64,000 nt of DNA, taken from assembly GCF_028736035.1 (NCBI RefSeq), contig NZ_CP117866.1:5394001-5458000 (forward strand). Direction: 5' to 3'. Position numbers and translations under genes: made by a program. Source of the DNA: Streptomyces sp. T12. GTDB lineage: Bacteria; Actinomycetota; Actinomycetes; Streptomycetales; Streptomycetaceae. Shown here piece after piece: positions 25,192-33,915 of this stretch (positions are counted from its first letter, which is position 1; each line of letters starts with the position of its first letter). The notes beneath the pieces were generated by a model. It saw only the letters and a program-made list of their open reading frames with translations. It was not told the origin of the DNA and ran no database searches.

Positions 25192-25869
25192 ATGCCCTCC
25201 GCCCCGCCCGCACCCGTGAAGCAGCAGTCCATGAAGCAGCCCCCCGCCGCCGACCGTGTCTACACCCACGTCAAGCAGGGTGTCCTGGAGCGCCGCTACG
25301 AGGGCGGGACCCTCCTCACCGAGGGCGAGCTCGCGGAGGCCGTAGGGGTCTCGCGCACGCCGGTGCGGGAGGCGCTGCTGCGGCTGGAGGTCGAGGGACT
25401 GATCAAGCTCTATCCGAAGAAGGGCGCACTCGTCCTGCCGGTCTCCGCACAGGAGATCAAGGACGTGGTCGAGACGCGGATGCTCGTCGAGGAGCACGCG
25501 GCGCGCAAGGCCGTGCCCGCGCCGCCCGGGCTCATCGCGCGCCTGGAGGAACTGCTCGCCCAGCAGAAGGCCCAGGCCGCCGCCGGTGATCTCGCCGGGG
25601 CCGCCGTCACCGACCGGTGCTTCCACGCGGAGATCGTGCGCAGCGGCGGCAACGAGATCCTGTCGCGGCTGTACGACCAGCTCCGCGACCGGCAACTGCG
25701 CATGGGTGTCGCCGTCCTGCACTCGCACCCCGACCGGATCGCCAAGACCCTCGTCGAGCACGAGGAGATCCTTCAGGCCCTGCGCTCCGGGGACGCCGAG
25801 GCCGCCGTCGGGACGGTCCACCGGCACATCGGCTGGTTCTCGCATCTGGCGCGGGGGGAAGAGCGATGA
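25192..25869 (+). CDS. GntR-family regulator, FadR/FCD subgroup
   Basis: This 225-residue regulator has an N-terminal winged helix (GELAEAVGVSRTPVREALLR) and an all-helical FCD effector domain with the metal-ligand-like residues of DRCFHAEIVRSGGNEIL and the C-terminal HEEILQAL/HRHIGW. TATGCT lies about ten bases before ATG 25192, so the mRNA may be leaderless. The open frame upstream is not conserved-looking. It overlaps the transporter gene by ATGA and probably controls it in response to the transported organic acid. Confidence 0.8.
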   Translation: MPSAPPAPVKQQSMKQPPAADRVYTHVKQGVLERRYEGGTLLTEGELAEAVGVSRTPVREALLRLEVEGLIKLYPKKGALVLPVSAQEIKDVVETRMLVEEHAARKAVPAPPGLIARLEELLAQQKAQAAAGDLAGAAVTDRCFHAEIVRSGGNEILSRLYDQLRDRQLRMGVAVLHSHPDRIAKTLVEHEEILQALRSGDAEAAVGTVHRHIGWFSHLARGEER

Positions 25870-27158
25870 GGGCCGTGCTGCCGGGGGATCCTCCGGGCGG
25901 CCGCCGCGCCGTCGCCGTCTGGGGCATAGGCGTCTCGGTCTACTTCGTCGCCGTCATCTTCCGTACGTCCCTCGGGGTCGCCGGCCTCGACGCCGCCGAC
26001 CGCTTCGACGTGAACGCCTCGGCCCTGTCGACGTTCTCGATCCTGCAGCTGCTCGTCTACGCGGGCATGCAGATACCCGTCGGCCTGCTGGTCGACCGGC
26101 TCGGCACCAAGAAGGTGCTGACCATCGGCGTGGTGCTGTTCACGGTGGGGCAGCTGGGCTTCGCCTTCTCGCCGTCGTACGGCATGGCCCTCGCCTCGCG
26201 CGCGCTGCTGGGCTGCGGCGACGCGATGACGTTCATCAGCGTGCTGCGGCTCGGCACCCGGTGGTTCCCGGCCCGGCGCGGCCCGCTGATCGCGCAGCTC
26301 GCGGGGCTCGCGGGCATGGCGGGCAACCTCGTCTCCACGCTGGTGCTGGCCCGGCTGCTGCACGGCGTGGGCTGGACGGCGGCGTTCGCGGGCAGCGCGG
26401 CCGCGGGTGTCGTCGTACTGGTCCTGCTCCTCCTGTTCCTGAAGGACCACCCCGAGGGACACGAGCCGGAGCCGCTGCCGCACCTGGGTGCGGCGTACGT
26501 ACGCCGTCAGATCGCCGCGTCCTGGCGGGAACCCGGCACGCGGCTGGGGCTGTGGGTGCACTTCACGACGCAGTTCCCGGCGATGGTGTTCCTGCTGTTG
26601 TGGGGGATGCCGTTCCTGGTCCAGGCGCAGGGGCTGTCCCGGGCGACGGCCGGTGAACTGCTCACCCTGGTCGTCCTGGCTAACATGGTCGTGGGCCTGG
26701 TCTACGGCCAGATCGTCGCCCGGCACCACGAGGCGCGGCTGCCGCTGACGCTCGGGACCGTCGGGGCGACGGCGGTGCTGTGGGCGACGACGCTGGCCTG
26801 GCCCGGTGAGACGGCGCCGATGTGGCTGCTGATCGTGCTGTGCGCGGTGCTCGGGGCGTGCGGCCCGGCCTCGATGCTCGGCTTCGACTTCGCCCGGCCG
26901 GCGAATCCGCCGGAGCGGCAGGGGACGGCGTCCGGCATCACCAACATGGGCGGTTTCGTCGCCTCGATGACGACGCTGTTCGCGATCGGCGTGCTGCTGG
27001 ACGCCACGGGGGACGACTACGCCATCGCCTTCTCGGCGGTGTTCGTCCTCCAGGCACTGGGGGTCAGCCAGATCCTGCGGCTGCGCAAGCGGGCGGCGCG
27101 CAGGGAGCGGGAACGGCTGGTCGCCAGCAGGGTGGAGATCGTGCACGTTCCCGCCTGA
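25866..27158 (+). CDS. MFS transporter
   Basis: This 430-residue membrane protein has about 12 hydrophobic segments. The MFS loop motif GLLVDRLGTKKVL follows helix 2, and TNMGGFVASMTTLFAIGVL occurs in the second half. It resembles the nitrate/nitrite- and anion:cation-type symporter branches, but the substrate is unclear. Coupling to the GntR regulator by ATGA suggests a regulated uptake or efflux unit. It converges on the methyltransferase gene with only 25 bases between stops. Confidence 0.78.
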   Translation: MRAVLPGDPPGGRRAVAVWGIGVSVYFVAVIFRTSLGVAGLDAADRFDVNASALSTFSILQLLVYAGMQIPVGLLVDRLGTKKVLTIGVVLFTVGQLGFAFSPSYGMALASRALLGCGDAMTFISVLRLGTRWFPARRGPLIAQLAGLAGMAGNLVSTLVLARLLHGVGWTAAFAGSAAAGVVVLVLLLLFLKDHPEGHEPEPLPHLGAAYVRRQIAASWREPGTRLGLWVHFTTQFPAMVFLLLWGMPFLVQAQGLSRATAGELLTLVVLANMVVGLVYGQIVARHHEARLPLTLGTVGATAVLWATTLAWPGETAPMWLLIVLCAVLGACGPASMLGFDFARPANPPERQGTASGITNMGGFVASMTTLFAIGVLLDATGDDYAIAFSAVFVLQALGVSQILRLRKRAARRERERLVASRVEIVHVPA

Positions 27159-27183
27159 GCCGACGCCGTGGGTCAGTGGGGTG

Positions 27184-27963
27184 TCAGCGGGCCGGGACGA
27201 GGGTGAGGTAGGCGAGTCCCAGTACCCCGCGGTAGCTCATCCACTGGGCGCGATGGCGGTCGAGGCGCTCGCGTGTCTCGGCCGCGAGCGAGTGCTCGGG
27301 GTGCTCGGCCAGCCATGTCTCGACGTCCGCCTGGTACGCCGACTCGAACTCCTCCCACTCGTCGAGGTTCGCCGTCTCGGTCCACTCCGGGCGGAAACCG
27401 GCGGCGACCGCGAGATCGAGCAGGGTCGCGAGGTCGTAGTGGTCCGTCGCCGCGGCTCCCGGCCACATGCCGGAGAGCTCGGCGGGGGTCGGGGTGCGCT
27501 CCCAGAAGCCCTCTCCGAGCAGCACCCGGCCGCCGTCGGCGACCAGGCGGCGCAGTGCGCGCAGAGCCTCGGTGGTGTGCTCCGGCGGCTCGGCCGCGCT
27601 CAGGGCCTGGCTCGCTCCGACGCACAGGACCAGGTCGGCGGGGCCGCGCGAGGTCCCGGCGGCGGACTCCTCGACGAACGCGGCCCTGTGCGCCAGCCCT
27701 CGGGTCTCGGCCTCGCGGCGGCCGCGAGCGAGGTCTTCGGCGTTCACGTCGATGCCTGTGCCCTGTGCTTGCGGCGCGGCGGCCAGGACGCGCAGCATCA
27801 ACTCGCCCCAGCCGCAGCCGATGTCGAGGACGGTGGTGGGGTTTGTCCGGGTGAGTCGCTGCACGAGGTTGTTCGCGCGCGTCTCCGACAGCGGGCCGTG
27901 GAAGGTCAGGCGGGTCAGGCGCGGCGGATGGCTGGTGGCGGTGTCGATCTCGGTTTCGGTCAC
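27184..27963 (-). CDS. SAM-dependent methyltransferase (class I)
   Basis: This 259-residue protein has the class I motif VLDIGCGWGELMLRVLAAA near residue 45, an acidic motif II (GIDVNAEDLARGRREAE) and the post-core DLVLCVGASQAL. The fold is methyltransferase 11/25-like, and no substrate-specific motif is visible. It stands alone, convergent with the MFS gene and 102 bp from the next minus-strand gene. The ATG at 27963 has no close competitor. A small-molecule substrate is likely but not identifiable. Confidence 0.75.
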   Translation of the reverse strand: MTETEIDTATSHPPRLTRLTFHGPLSETRANNLVQRLTRTNPTTVLDIGCGWGELMLRVLAAAPQAQGTGIDVNAEDLARGRREAETRGLAHRAAFVEESAAGTSRGPADLVLCVGASQALSAAEPPEHTTEALRALRRLVADGGRVLLGEGFWERTPTPAELSGMWPGAAATDHYDLATLLDLAVAAGFRPEWTETANLDEWEEFESAYQADVETWLAEHPEHSLAAETRERLDRHRAQWMSYRGVLGLAYLTLVPAR

Positions 27964-28065
27964 GGCGGGACGTTAGCCGCGGGTGCGGAGTGGGCGACAG
28001 TGGATTTCGCGCCCGCCGCCCCTACCGACACCCCCAGAGGGGCACCCCTGGACGGGCTGAGATCG

Positions 28066-28890
28066 CTACGGCGTCACCGTGAAGTTGCGCAGGATCGCGG
28101 CCGTCAGGTCCGGGTCCCCCTCCGCCTTCACCCGGTCCGCCACGGCATCCGGCGTGACACGGCCGCAGGCGAGGCGGACGTAGGTCTCCCAGTCGAGGGT
28201 GAGGGTGGCGGCCGGGCCCAGGGCGGGGGCCGTTTCGAGGGAGCCGCGGCCCTGGATGTCGACGCGGATCGTGCGGAGGAACTCGATCGGGCCGTGGACG
28301 TCGAAGACGATCGCCGAGCTGCGCGGGGCGTCGGCCCGGACGGCGACGATGTCGGGCAGCCGGCCGAGCAGGACGTCGCGTGCGACGTGCGCGCCGGGGG
28401 AGTCGAGGTTGCCGGGGCGGCCGAGGGCGGTGCGCAGGTCCTGCTCGTGCACCCATACGTCGAAGGCGTGGCCCCGCATGGACTCTTCGAGGGTGAGCTC
28501 CGCCCCGAGCGGGCCGCGCACCTTCGTGCCGGGGTCACGGGACTCGTTGCGCAGCTGGCGGTTGCGGCGGATGACCGTGTACTCCAGCTCGGACGTCATC
28601 TCCGGCGCCGTGTGGTGGCGGCGGACGTCGACCTGCATCTCCATGTAGCGCTGGTGGTCGTTCGTGACGTGGAAGAGGTCGCGCGGGAGCGTGTGGATGG
28701 GGCGCGGGTCGCCGAGCATCTCGCAGTCCAGGCCGATGACATGGGACACCACGTCGCGCACCGACCACCCGGGGCAGGGTGTACGCCGGTTCCACTCTCC
28801 CTCCACCAGCGGCGTCACCAGCTCGGATATCGCTTCGATGGAGTGGGTCCAGGCGTCGGCGTAGGGCTGGAGGGTGGGATGCAGACTCAC
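28066..28890 (-). CDS. Maleylpyruvate isomerase-family (MDMPI) mycothiol-dependent protein
   Basis: This protein of about 274 residues has the MDMPI N-terminal domain (TPCPGWSVRDVVSHVIGLDC) and HAFDVWVHEQDLRTALGRPG, a conserved segment in this actinobacterial family of DinB-like, mycothiol-using enzymes. The C-terminal part resembles an SCP2-like domain. The reaction may be a mycothiol-dependent isomerase or transferase step, but most members are uncharacterised. GTG 28890 is chosen because GAGGGG lies nine bases upstream; the frame upstream of it is not family-like. Confidence 0.75.
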   Translation of the reverse strand: MSLHPTLQPYADAWTHSIEAISELVTPLVEGEWNRRTPCPGWSVRDVVSHVIGLDCEMLGDPRPIHTLPRDLFHVTNDHQRYMEMQVDVRRHHTAPEMTSELEYTVIRRNRQLRNESRDPGTKVRGPLGAELTLEESMRGHAFDVWVHEQDLRTALGRPGNLDSPGAHVARDVLLGRLPDIVAVRADAPRSSAIVFDVHGPIEFLRTIRVDIQGRGSLETAPALGPAATLTLDWETYVRLACGRVTPDAVADRVKAEGDPDLTAAILRNFTVTP

Positions 28891-29092
28891 GGAACGGGAC
28901 CCCTCGGCGGTTGGAACGTCGGTACGCGGGCAGGTGCTGGCGGCGGTGCCAGTGGGCGGCGGCTTCTGTCGGCGGGTGTCTTGAAACGCTAAGTTACGCT
29001 GCTGTGAGGCACCCCGGCAGTGCTTTCGTGTGACGATCGTAGGCCTGTGTGGAAGCCTGTGTGGACCGCTCGAATGCCAGGACGGTGGTAGT

Positions 29093-29887
29093 GTGCGCGC
29101 CTCTTTGCTCCAGATCGACGTCAATGAGGGCGAATCGGTCGAATCGCGTCGGGTGAGGGTTGCCTCGCTGGTACGGGAACAGGCCGGGGCGGATCTGGTG
29201 GTGCTGCCCGAGCTGTGGACGACCGGGGCGTTCGCCTACGAGGAGTTCGGCAGCGAGGCCGAGCCGCTCGAAGGGCCGACGTACGAGGCGATGGCGAAGG
29301 CCGCGAGCGACGCGGGCGTGTGGCTGCACGCGGGCTCGATCCCGGAGCGAGACCCTGACGGGCCGCTCTACAACACCTCTCTCGTCTTCTCCCCCTCCGG
29401 CGATCTGGCCGCCGCGTACCGAAAGATCCATCGGTTCGGCTTCGACAAGGGCGAGGCCGTGCTGATGGGTGCGGGCGAGGAACTGGTGACGGTTCGTCTG
29501 CCCGAGACGACTCTTGGCGTGGCCACCTGCTACGACCTCCGTTTCCCCGAACTCTTCCGCGGCCTCGTCGACGCCGGCGCCGAGACCCTGGTCATTCCGG
29601 CGGGCTGGCCGGAGCGCCGCCGGGCGCACTGGACGCTGCTGGCTCAGGCGCGGGCGGTGGAGAACCAGGCGTTCGTGCTCGCCTGTGGAACGGCCGGGAC
29701 GCACGCGGGAGTTCCGCAGGCCGGTCACTCGATCGTGGTGGATCCGTGGGGCGAGGTGCTGGCGGAGGCCGGTGCCGGGGAGCAGGTCCTCACCGTGGAG
29801 TTCGACCCGGGGAAGGTCGCGGTGACACGGGATCAGTTCCCGGCGCTGAAGGACCGGGTGCTGGGGCTGGCGGCGCCGCGTCGCTGA
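29093..29887 (+). CDS. Carbon-nitrogen hydrolase (nitrilase superfamily amidohydrolase)
   Basis: This 264-residue enzyme has the nitrilase triad Glu40 (LPELW), Lys111 (YRKIHRF) and Cys146 (GVATCYDLRFPE). It resembles the omega-amidase/NIT2 and YafV branch, which hydrolyses small amides such as alpha-ketoglutaramate. The GTG at 29093 follows AGGACGGTGG. The frame extends to 29030 without conserved sequence. It is divergent from the MDMPI gene and convergent with the LURP-one gene. Confidence 0.82.
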   Translation: MRASLLQIDVNEGESVESRRVRVASLVREQAGADLVVLPELWTTGAFAYEEFGSEAEPLEGPTYEAMAKAASDAGVWLHAGSIPERDPDGPLYNTSLVFSPSGDLAAAYRKIHRFGFDKGEAVLMGAGEELVTVRLPETTLGVATCYDLRFPELFRGLVDAGAETLVIPAGWPERRRAHWTLLAQARAVENQAFVLACGTAGTHAGVPQAGHSIVVDPWGEVLAEAGAGEQVLTVEFDPGKVAVTRDQFPALKDRVLGLAAPRR

Positions 29888-29917
29888 GGGCTCGCCCCTC
29901 GGTCACAGTCGTCCGTC

Positions 29918-30418
29918 TCAGTCGTCGTCCCGCCGCTCCTTCTCCGCCAGGTGGATCACGCACACCGCCACCGCGATCAGCAGCGCCGGATCCGCGTCGT
30001 CCCGTACGACGTCCACGCCGTACGTCTCGCGCACATGCAGCCAGCGGCGGGAGACGACGGCCAGCAGTTCGCCGTCGTACTCGATGGCGAACTCCCGGTC
30101 GTGGATCTTGCCGCTGACGTCGAGTTCCGTGCTGCCGTCCGCCAGGGACACGCGGTAGTGGTTGCGCAGCAGGGACAGCCGCTTGCGGCGGATCGTCGCG
30201 AGGGGGCCGCCGTCCCGCTCGATCACCATCGTGTCGCGCAGGGCGAACATCTTCTGGTGGATGTCGATGAGGACGCGCCCCTGCGTGTCCTTCAGCTCGA
30301 AGGTGTCCCGCAGCCGCATCGCCTTGCCGTCGACGAGGTACACCTTGTTGCCCCGGTCGTCCTCGATCCAGTAGTCGTCACCGAAGCCGAGGAGCCGGTC
30401 GCGTACGAGGAATCTCAT
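29918..30418 (-). CDS. LURP-one-related (LOR/tubby-like) protein
   Basis: This 166-residue beta-rich protein contains MRFLVRDRLLGFGDDYWIED, LKDTQGRVLIDIHQKMFALR and IHDREFAIEYDG, the pattern of DUF567/LURP-one-related proteins, which adopt a tubby-like barrel. Bacterial members have no assigned activity. Its ATG at 30418 overlaps the stop of the GlxA-type regulator (ATGA), so they are co-translated. The acidic tail (EKERRDDD) is short. Confidence 0.75.
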   Translation of the reverse strand: MRFLVRDRLLGFGDDYWIEDDRGNKVYLVDGKAMRLRDTFELKDTQGRVLIDIHQKMFALRDTMVIERDGGPLATIRRKRLSLLRNHYRVSLADGSTELDVSGKIHDREFAIEYDGELLAVVSRRWLHVRETYGVDVVRDDADPALLIAVAVCVIHLAEKERRDDD

Positions 30419-31404
30419 GAGACGAGGGGTTCCCCGCCGCCCGGTCCGAAACGCCGCCTGTAGGCCGACGGGCTGAGCCCTGTCTCGCGCCGCACGCGCG
30501 CGCGGAGGTTCGCCGCAGTGCCGAGGCCGCTCCTCGCCGCGACCACGTCCAGCCGTTCCTCCCCGCGCTCGATCAGCCGGCACGCCAGCGCCACCCGCTC
30601 CCCCGTCAGCCACGCCAGCGGCGTCGTCCCCAGCTGCGCCCGGAACCGGCGGTGCAGGGTGGCCGGCGACACCGCCGCCCGTGCCGCCAGGTCCGCCACC
30701 GTCAGCGGCTCGCCCAGCCGTTCCTGCGCCCACACCAGCAGGGGACCCAGCGACTCGTCCGGCACGTCCGGTACGGGCCGCTCCACGAACTGCCGCTGGC
30801 CGCCGTCGCGGTGGGCGGCGAAGACCAGCCGACGGGAGACGTGGTTGGCGATCTCGGCGCCGTGGTCCCGTCGCACGACATGCAGGCCCAGGTCGAGCGC
30901 CGACGCGCTGCCGGAGGCGGTGAGGATGTCCCCGTCGTCGACGAACAGCACGTCCGGCTCCAGACGGACCTTCGGGAACCGCACCCGGAACGACTCCGCC
31001 CACATCCAGTGGCAGGCCGCGCGCCGCCCGTCCAGGAGCCCGGCCTGCGCGATCGTGAACGCTCCGGAGCAGAAGCCGATCAACCGGGCGCCACGCGCGT
31101 GTGCCCGGCGCACCACCTCCAGCACCTGAGGTGAGCGGGGCGTGCCGGTGTCCGGCCGGTTCGGGACGATCAGCGTGTCCGCCTCCTCGGCGGCCTCCAG
31201 CCCCGCGACCCCGGTGAGCGTGAAGAACCCGTCCCGCATACGCGTCAGGGGCTGGGCGGCGCACAGCCCGAAGTCGTACAGCTCCCGGCCCAGTTCCGGC
31301 CTGCGCAGCCCGAAGACCTCGATCGCGCAGCTCATCTCGAACGGGTTGGAGTTCTCGTCGACCACGAGAACCACGCGATGCGGTTGAGAGGATCCTTGCG
31401 GCAT
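30415..31404 (-). CDS. GlxA-family transcriptional regulator (DJ-1/PfpI domain plus AraC HTH)
   Basis: This 329-residue protein has an N-terminal DJ-1/PfpI-like domain (VVLVVDENSNPFEMSCAIEV) with the nucleophile elbow GFCSGAFTIAQAG. The C-terminal AraC-type DNA-binding region has two helix-turn-helices (VADLAARAAVSPATLHRRFR and LDVVAARSGLGTAANLRARV). GlxA-type regulators are activators often tied to morphology or small-molecule sensing. It leads a two-gene operon with the LURP-one gene and is divergent from the cupin. Confidence 0.8.
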   Translation of the reverse strand: MPQGSSQPHRVVLVVDENSNPFEMSCAIEVFGLRRPELGRELYDFGLCAAQPLTRMRDGFFTLTGVAGLEAAEEADTLIVPNRPDTGTPRSPQVLEVVRRAHARGARLIGFCSGAFTIAQAGLLDGRRAACHWMWAESFRVRFPKVRLEPDVLFVDDGDILTASGSASALDLGLHVVRRDHGAEIANHVSRRLVFAAHRDGGQRQFVERPVPDVPDESLGPLLVWAQERLGEPLTVADLAARAAVSPATLHRRFRAQLGTTPLAWLTGERVALACRLIERGEERLDVVAARSGLGTAANLRARVRRETGLSPSAYRRRFGPGGGEPLVS

Positions 31405-31457
31405 GTGCGATTTCTAGCACTCGTGCCCGTGCCGGGCCACCGCCGAGCATGGCGTGC

Positions 31458-31850
31458 ATGACCAGCGAACCCATCTCCCTCACCGAGGCCCTCGCGTCCT
31501 TCACCGACCGGTGGAGCCCCCGCATCGTCACCGCCGTCAACGACTACGACGTACGCGTCGCGAAGGTCGAGGGCGAGCACGTGTGGCACGTGCACGACCA
31601 CACCGACGAGTTCTTCCTGGTCCTGGAGGGCGAGCTGCACATCTCCCTGCGGGAGGCTGCCGGGGAACGCACGGTGGTCCTCCCCAAGGGCAGCGTCTTC
31701 ACCGTCCCGCGCGGCACCGAGCACAAGCCGTACGCCCCGACGCCCTCCGCGATCCTGGTCCTGGAACCCACCGGCACCCTCACCGTCGGCGACCGCCACG
31801 ACGACGTACCGGACCACGTGGACGCCACCAGGGGACACGCGCTGACGTGA
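31458..31850 (+). CDS. Cupin-fold protein
   Basis: This 130-residue single-domain cupin has motif 1 residues HVWHVHDHTDEFFLVLEGEL and motif 2 near GSVFTVPRGTEHKPYAP, giving the usual His/Glu/His metal site. The substrate is unknown. ATG 31458 (MTSEPISLTEAL) matches family starts as I recall them; ATG 31449 is an alternative. It is divergent from the GlxA-type regulator, which may control it. Confidence 0.75.
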   Translation: MTSEPISLTEALASFTDRWSPRIVTAVNDYDVRVAKVEGEHVWHVHDHTDEFFLVLEGELHISLREAAGERTVVLPKGSVFTVPRGTEHKPYAPTPSAILVLEPTGTLTVGDRHDDVPDHVDATRGHALT

Positions 31851-31879
31851 CTGTCAGTGGCGGGTGGCACGCTTGAACC

Positions 31880-32047
31880 ATGACCGACTCATCCCCGGCC
31901 CCGACCCCCCGTCGCGTCCGCGTCCGCGCCCCCGAGCTGATCGGCAAGGGCGGCTGGCTGAACACGGGCGGCCGCCCGTACGGCCTCGCCGACCTGCGCG
32001 GACGCATCGTGATCCTGGACTTCTGGAAGTTCATTACGGAGCACTGA
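31880..32047 (+). pseudogene. 5' fragment of an NHL-repeat/thioredoxin-family protein gene, cut by integration
   Basis: The first roughly 50 codons (RVRVRAPELIGKGGWLNTGG, then LADLRGRIVILDFW) match the start of the roughly 600-residue actinobacterial NHL-domain thioredoxin-like proteins, in which DFW is followed by TFCCxNC. Here DFW is followed instead by KFITEH and a stop. The CxxC motif and all NHL repeats are absent, and no remainder is visible further right. The cut lies directly beside a serine integrase gene, so the gene body was separated at an attachment site. Confidence 0.75.
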
Positions 32048-32056
32048 ACTTCTGGA
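32019..32056. other. Putative attL junction with short direct and inverted repeats
   Basis: ACTTCTGGA occurs at 32019-32027 and again at 32048-32056. AAGTTCA (32027-32033) and TGAACTT (32045-32051) are inverted. The first copy lies in the host-gene part, the rest in AT-richer sequence before the integrase, as expected for a serine integrase hybrid site. Confidence 0.45.
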
Positions 32057-32065
32057 GATACTCAA

Positions 32066-33616
32066 TTGGTGCATCAAGACACGATCTGTGATCTGTACCT
32101 GCGCCTGTCTCTCGACCGGGACGGCAAGACCGCAATCGAACGGCAGGAAGCCGACTGCCGTGCATGGGCTGAACGGAACGGTCTCACCGTCCGCAAGGTC
32201 CACATAGACAGGGGGCGCTCCGGCTACAAGGCCGTTGAGCGCAAGGGGTTCGACGCCGCACTTGCGGCAGTCACCGCCGGAGTGGTCGGCACGCTGATCG
32301 TCTGGAAGCTCGACCGACTGTCGCGGAAGGGCATCGGGCAGGTCGGCCAGGTGTTGGACGACATCGAGAAGGCGGGTGGCCGTCTCGTCTCCGTCGTGGA
32401 CGGGTTGGACACCTCGAACGACTCCGCCCGGATGATCGTCGCCATGCTCGCCGAGCTGGCGCGCACGGAGTCCAAGAACATCGGCACTCGCGTGGGGAAC
32501 GCGAAGCGCTACCTGCGCAGCAAGGGACAGTGGATCGGCGGTCAGCCGCCTTACGGGCTCATGGTGGACCCGGAGACCAAGAAGCTGGTCCACGACTCCG
32601 AGGATGCCGTCTACGCCCGTCTGATCGCTGATGAGGCGCTTGCGGGGACCTCGCTGGTGAAGATCGCTCGCTTGCTCAACGAGTACGAGATTCTCTCGCC
32701 CCGTGGTGGGCAGTGGAACGCGGCGAGCATCATGTAGCTTCTACGGTCGCCAGCCTTCGCGGGCCTCATGCCGGAGACAGAGACCGTCGAGACGGAGGAC
32801 GGCGGGAGGAAGTACACGAGCCGTGTCTTCCCGTATCGGGACCCGCAAACGCTGGACACGGTGGAGATAGGCGAAGGGATCATCACGGTTGGCGAGCGGG
32901 AGCGGATCATGCGCCAACTGGAAGCCCGTACCTTCGTGTATGCAGGGAAGCGCCGCCCCAAGCCGGAGGGAACGGCGCTCCTCACGGGCTTGATCTTCTG
33001 TGGTGTGCCCGGCTGTGGGCGGCGGATGCACCGCGTCGGCAACAGCTACCAGTGCATGGCGCGGCGCGCCGGGAACCAGTGCGTCGGAGCTTCTGCGCTG
33101 GCTGACCGGGTGGATGAGCACGTAGTCGCAAGCTTCCTCGCGAAGATCCCGGCCCTCGAACTGGACGACCCGTTGCTCATCGCGATGGCCGATCGCTGGG
33201 TGAAGCGCTCGGACCCGGAGACGTTCGCCAAGCGTGACGCGATCACGCGCGAAATACAGGATGAAGAGGCGCGGCTGGCGGACCTCGAAGACGCTCGGTA
33301 CGTGCGCGGTGAGTTCAAGGGCGCCGCTGCGGTGGAGCGTTACAACAGGCTGACCGAACGGCTGCGGGATCGCATTGAGGGGCTGCGCGCCGATCTGGCG
33401 AAGCTGCCCATGCCATCTGTGAATGTTGGCCCGATGCTCGACGGCGTGCTCCTCCACGAAGCGTGGGTGTCCTCTACGGACGAAAATCGCAGGGACCGCC
33501 TGTCGCTCGCCATCGACCGTGTTGAGGTCACAAAGGGCAAGCGTGGTCAGCGGTTCGTTCCGGAGCAGCGCGTCAGGATCGAGTGGGCGCAGCTCACCAA
33601 AGAAGACTCCTTGTAG
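32066..33616 (+). pseudogene. Large serine recombinase (phage-type integrase) with an in-frame stop
   Basis: Two open segments, 32066-32737 and 32768-33616, are in the same frame and separated only by a TAG at 32735-32737. The first holds the resolvase domain, with probable catalytic Ser15 (YLRLSLDRDG), VWKLDRLSRKG and the start of the recombinase domain. The second resumes through LLRSPAFAG and carries the zinc ribbon (CGVPGCGRRM ... YQCMARRAGNQC) and the coiled-coil motif. Restored, it would have about 516 residues, within the range for large serine integrases. TTG 32066 or GTG 32069 is the start. A sequencing error at the TAG is possible. No other phage gene is seen. Confidence 0.8.
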
Positions 33617-33634
33617 ATCTCTCTGACGCCGTTC

Positions 33635-33672
33635 ACGGCCCGTTGCCGGGGATTCCCTCGGTGGCGGGCCGT
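33635..33672. terminator. Hairpin after the integrase
   Basis: ACGGCCCG (33635-33642) pairs with CGGGCCGT (33665-33672), with further inner pairing of CCGGGG and CCCTCGG. It lies about 20 bases after the integrase stop. Confidence 0.6.
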
Positions 33673-33915
33673 TCGCGCTTCCTGGGGGCGCTCCGCGACG
33701 CCTGAGGGTTCAGTGCGCCCGGCGAGCGGGGGCCGTCGCTGCTCCACGGCGGGGTGAGCGATGACGGAGTGACGGTTTACACCACTTTTTTGGATCACAT
33801 AGAAAAACTTAAGAAGAAACAGAGTTTGTGCATGGGGGGACCCCCACCGGCCCATGAGTTGTCGCCTCCCTGTCCGGTGGTTCCGGTCGGAGGCGAGTAC
33901 CCCGGTCACGCGCGA
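33673..33915. other. Non-coding remnant with an AT-rich patch
   Basis: No gene is supported here. Bases 33771-33832 are far richer in A and T than the surroundings (runs such as ACTTTTTTGG and AGAAAAACTTAAGAAGAAAC), and a CATGGG/CCCATG hairpin follows at 33831-33856. The patch probably derives from the integrated element; no copy of the missing host-gene 3' part was recognised. Confidence 0.5.

Noticed and set aside
29030..29092. N-terminal extension of the amidohydrolase
   Set aside because: The extra residues are Cys/Gly-rich and unlike the family, and GTG 29093 has a good ribosome site.
32066..33915. Intact prophage or integrative plasmid
   Set aside because: Only an interrupted integrase gene is present. 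No capsid, replication, transfer or regulatory phage genes occur before the aminopeptidase gene.
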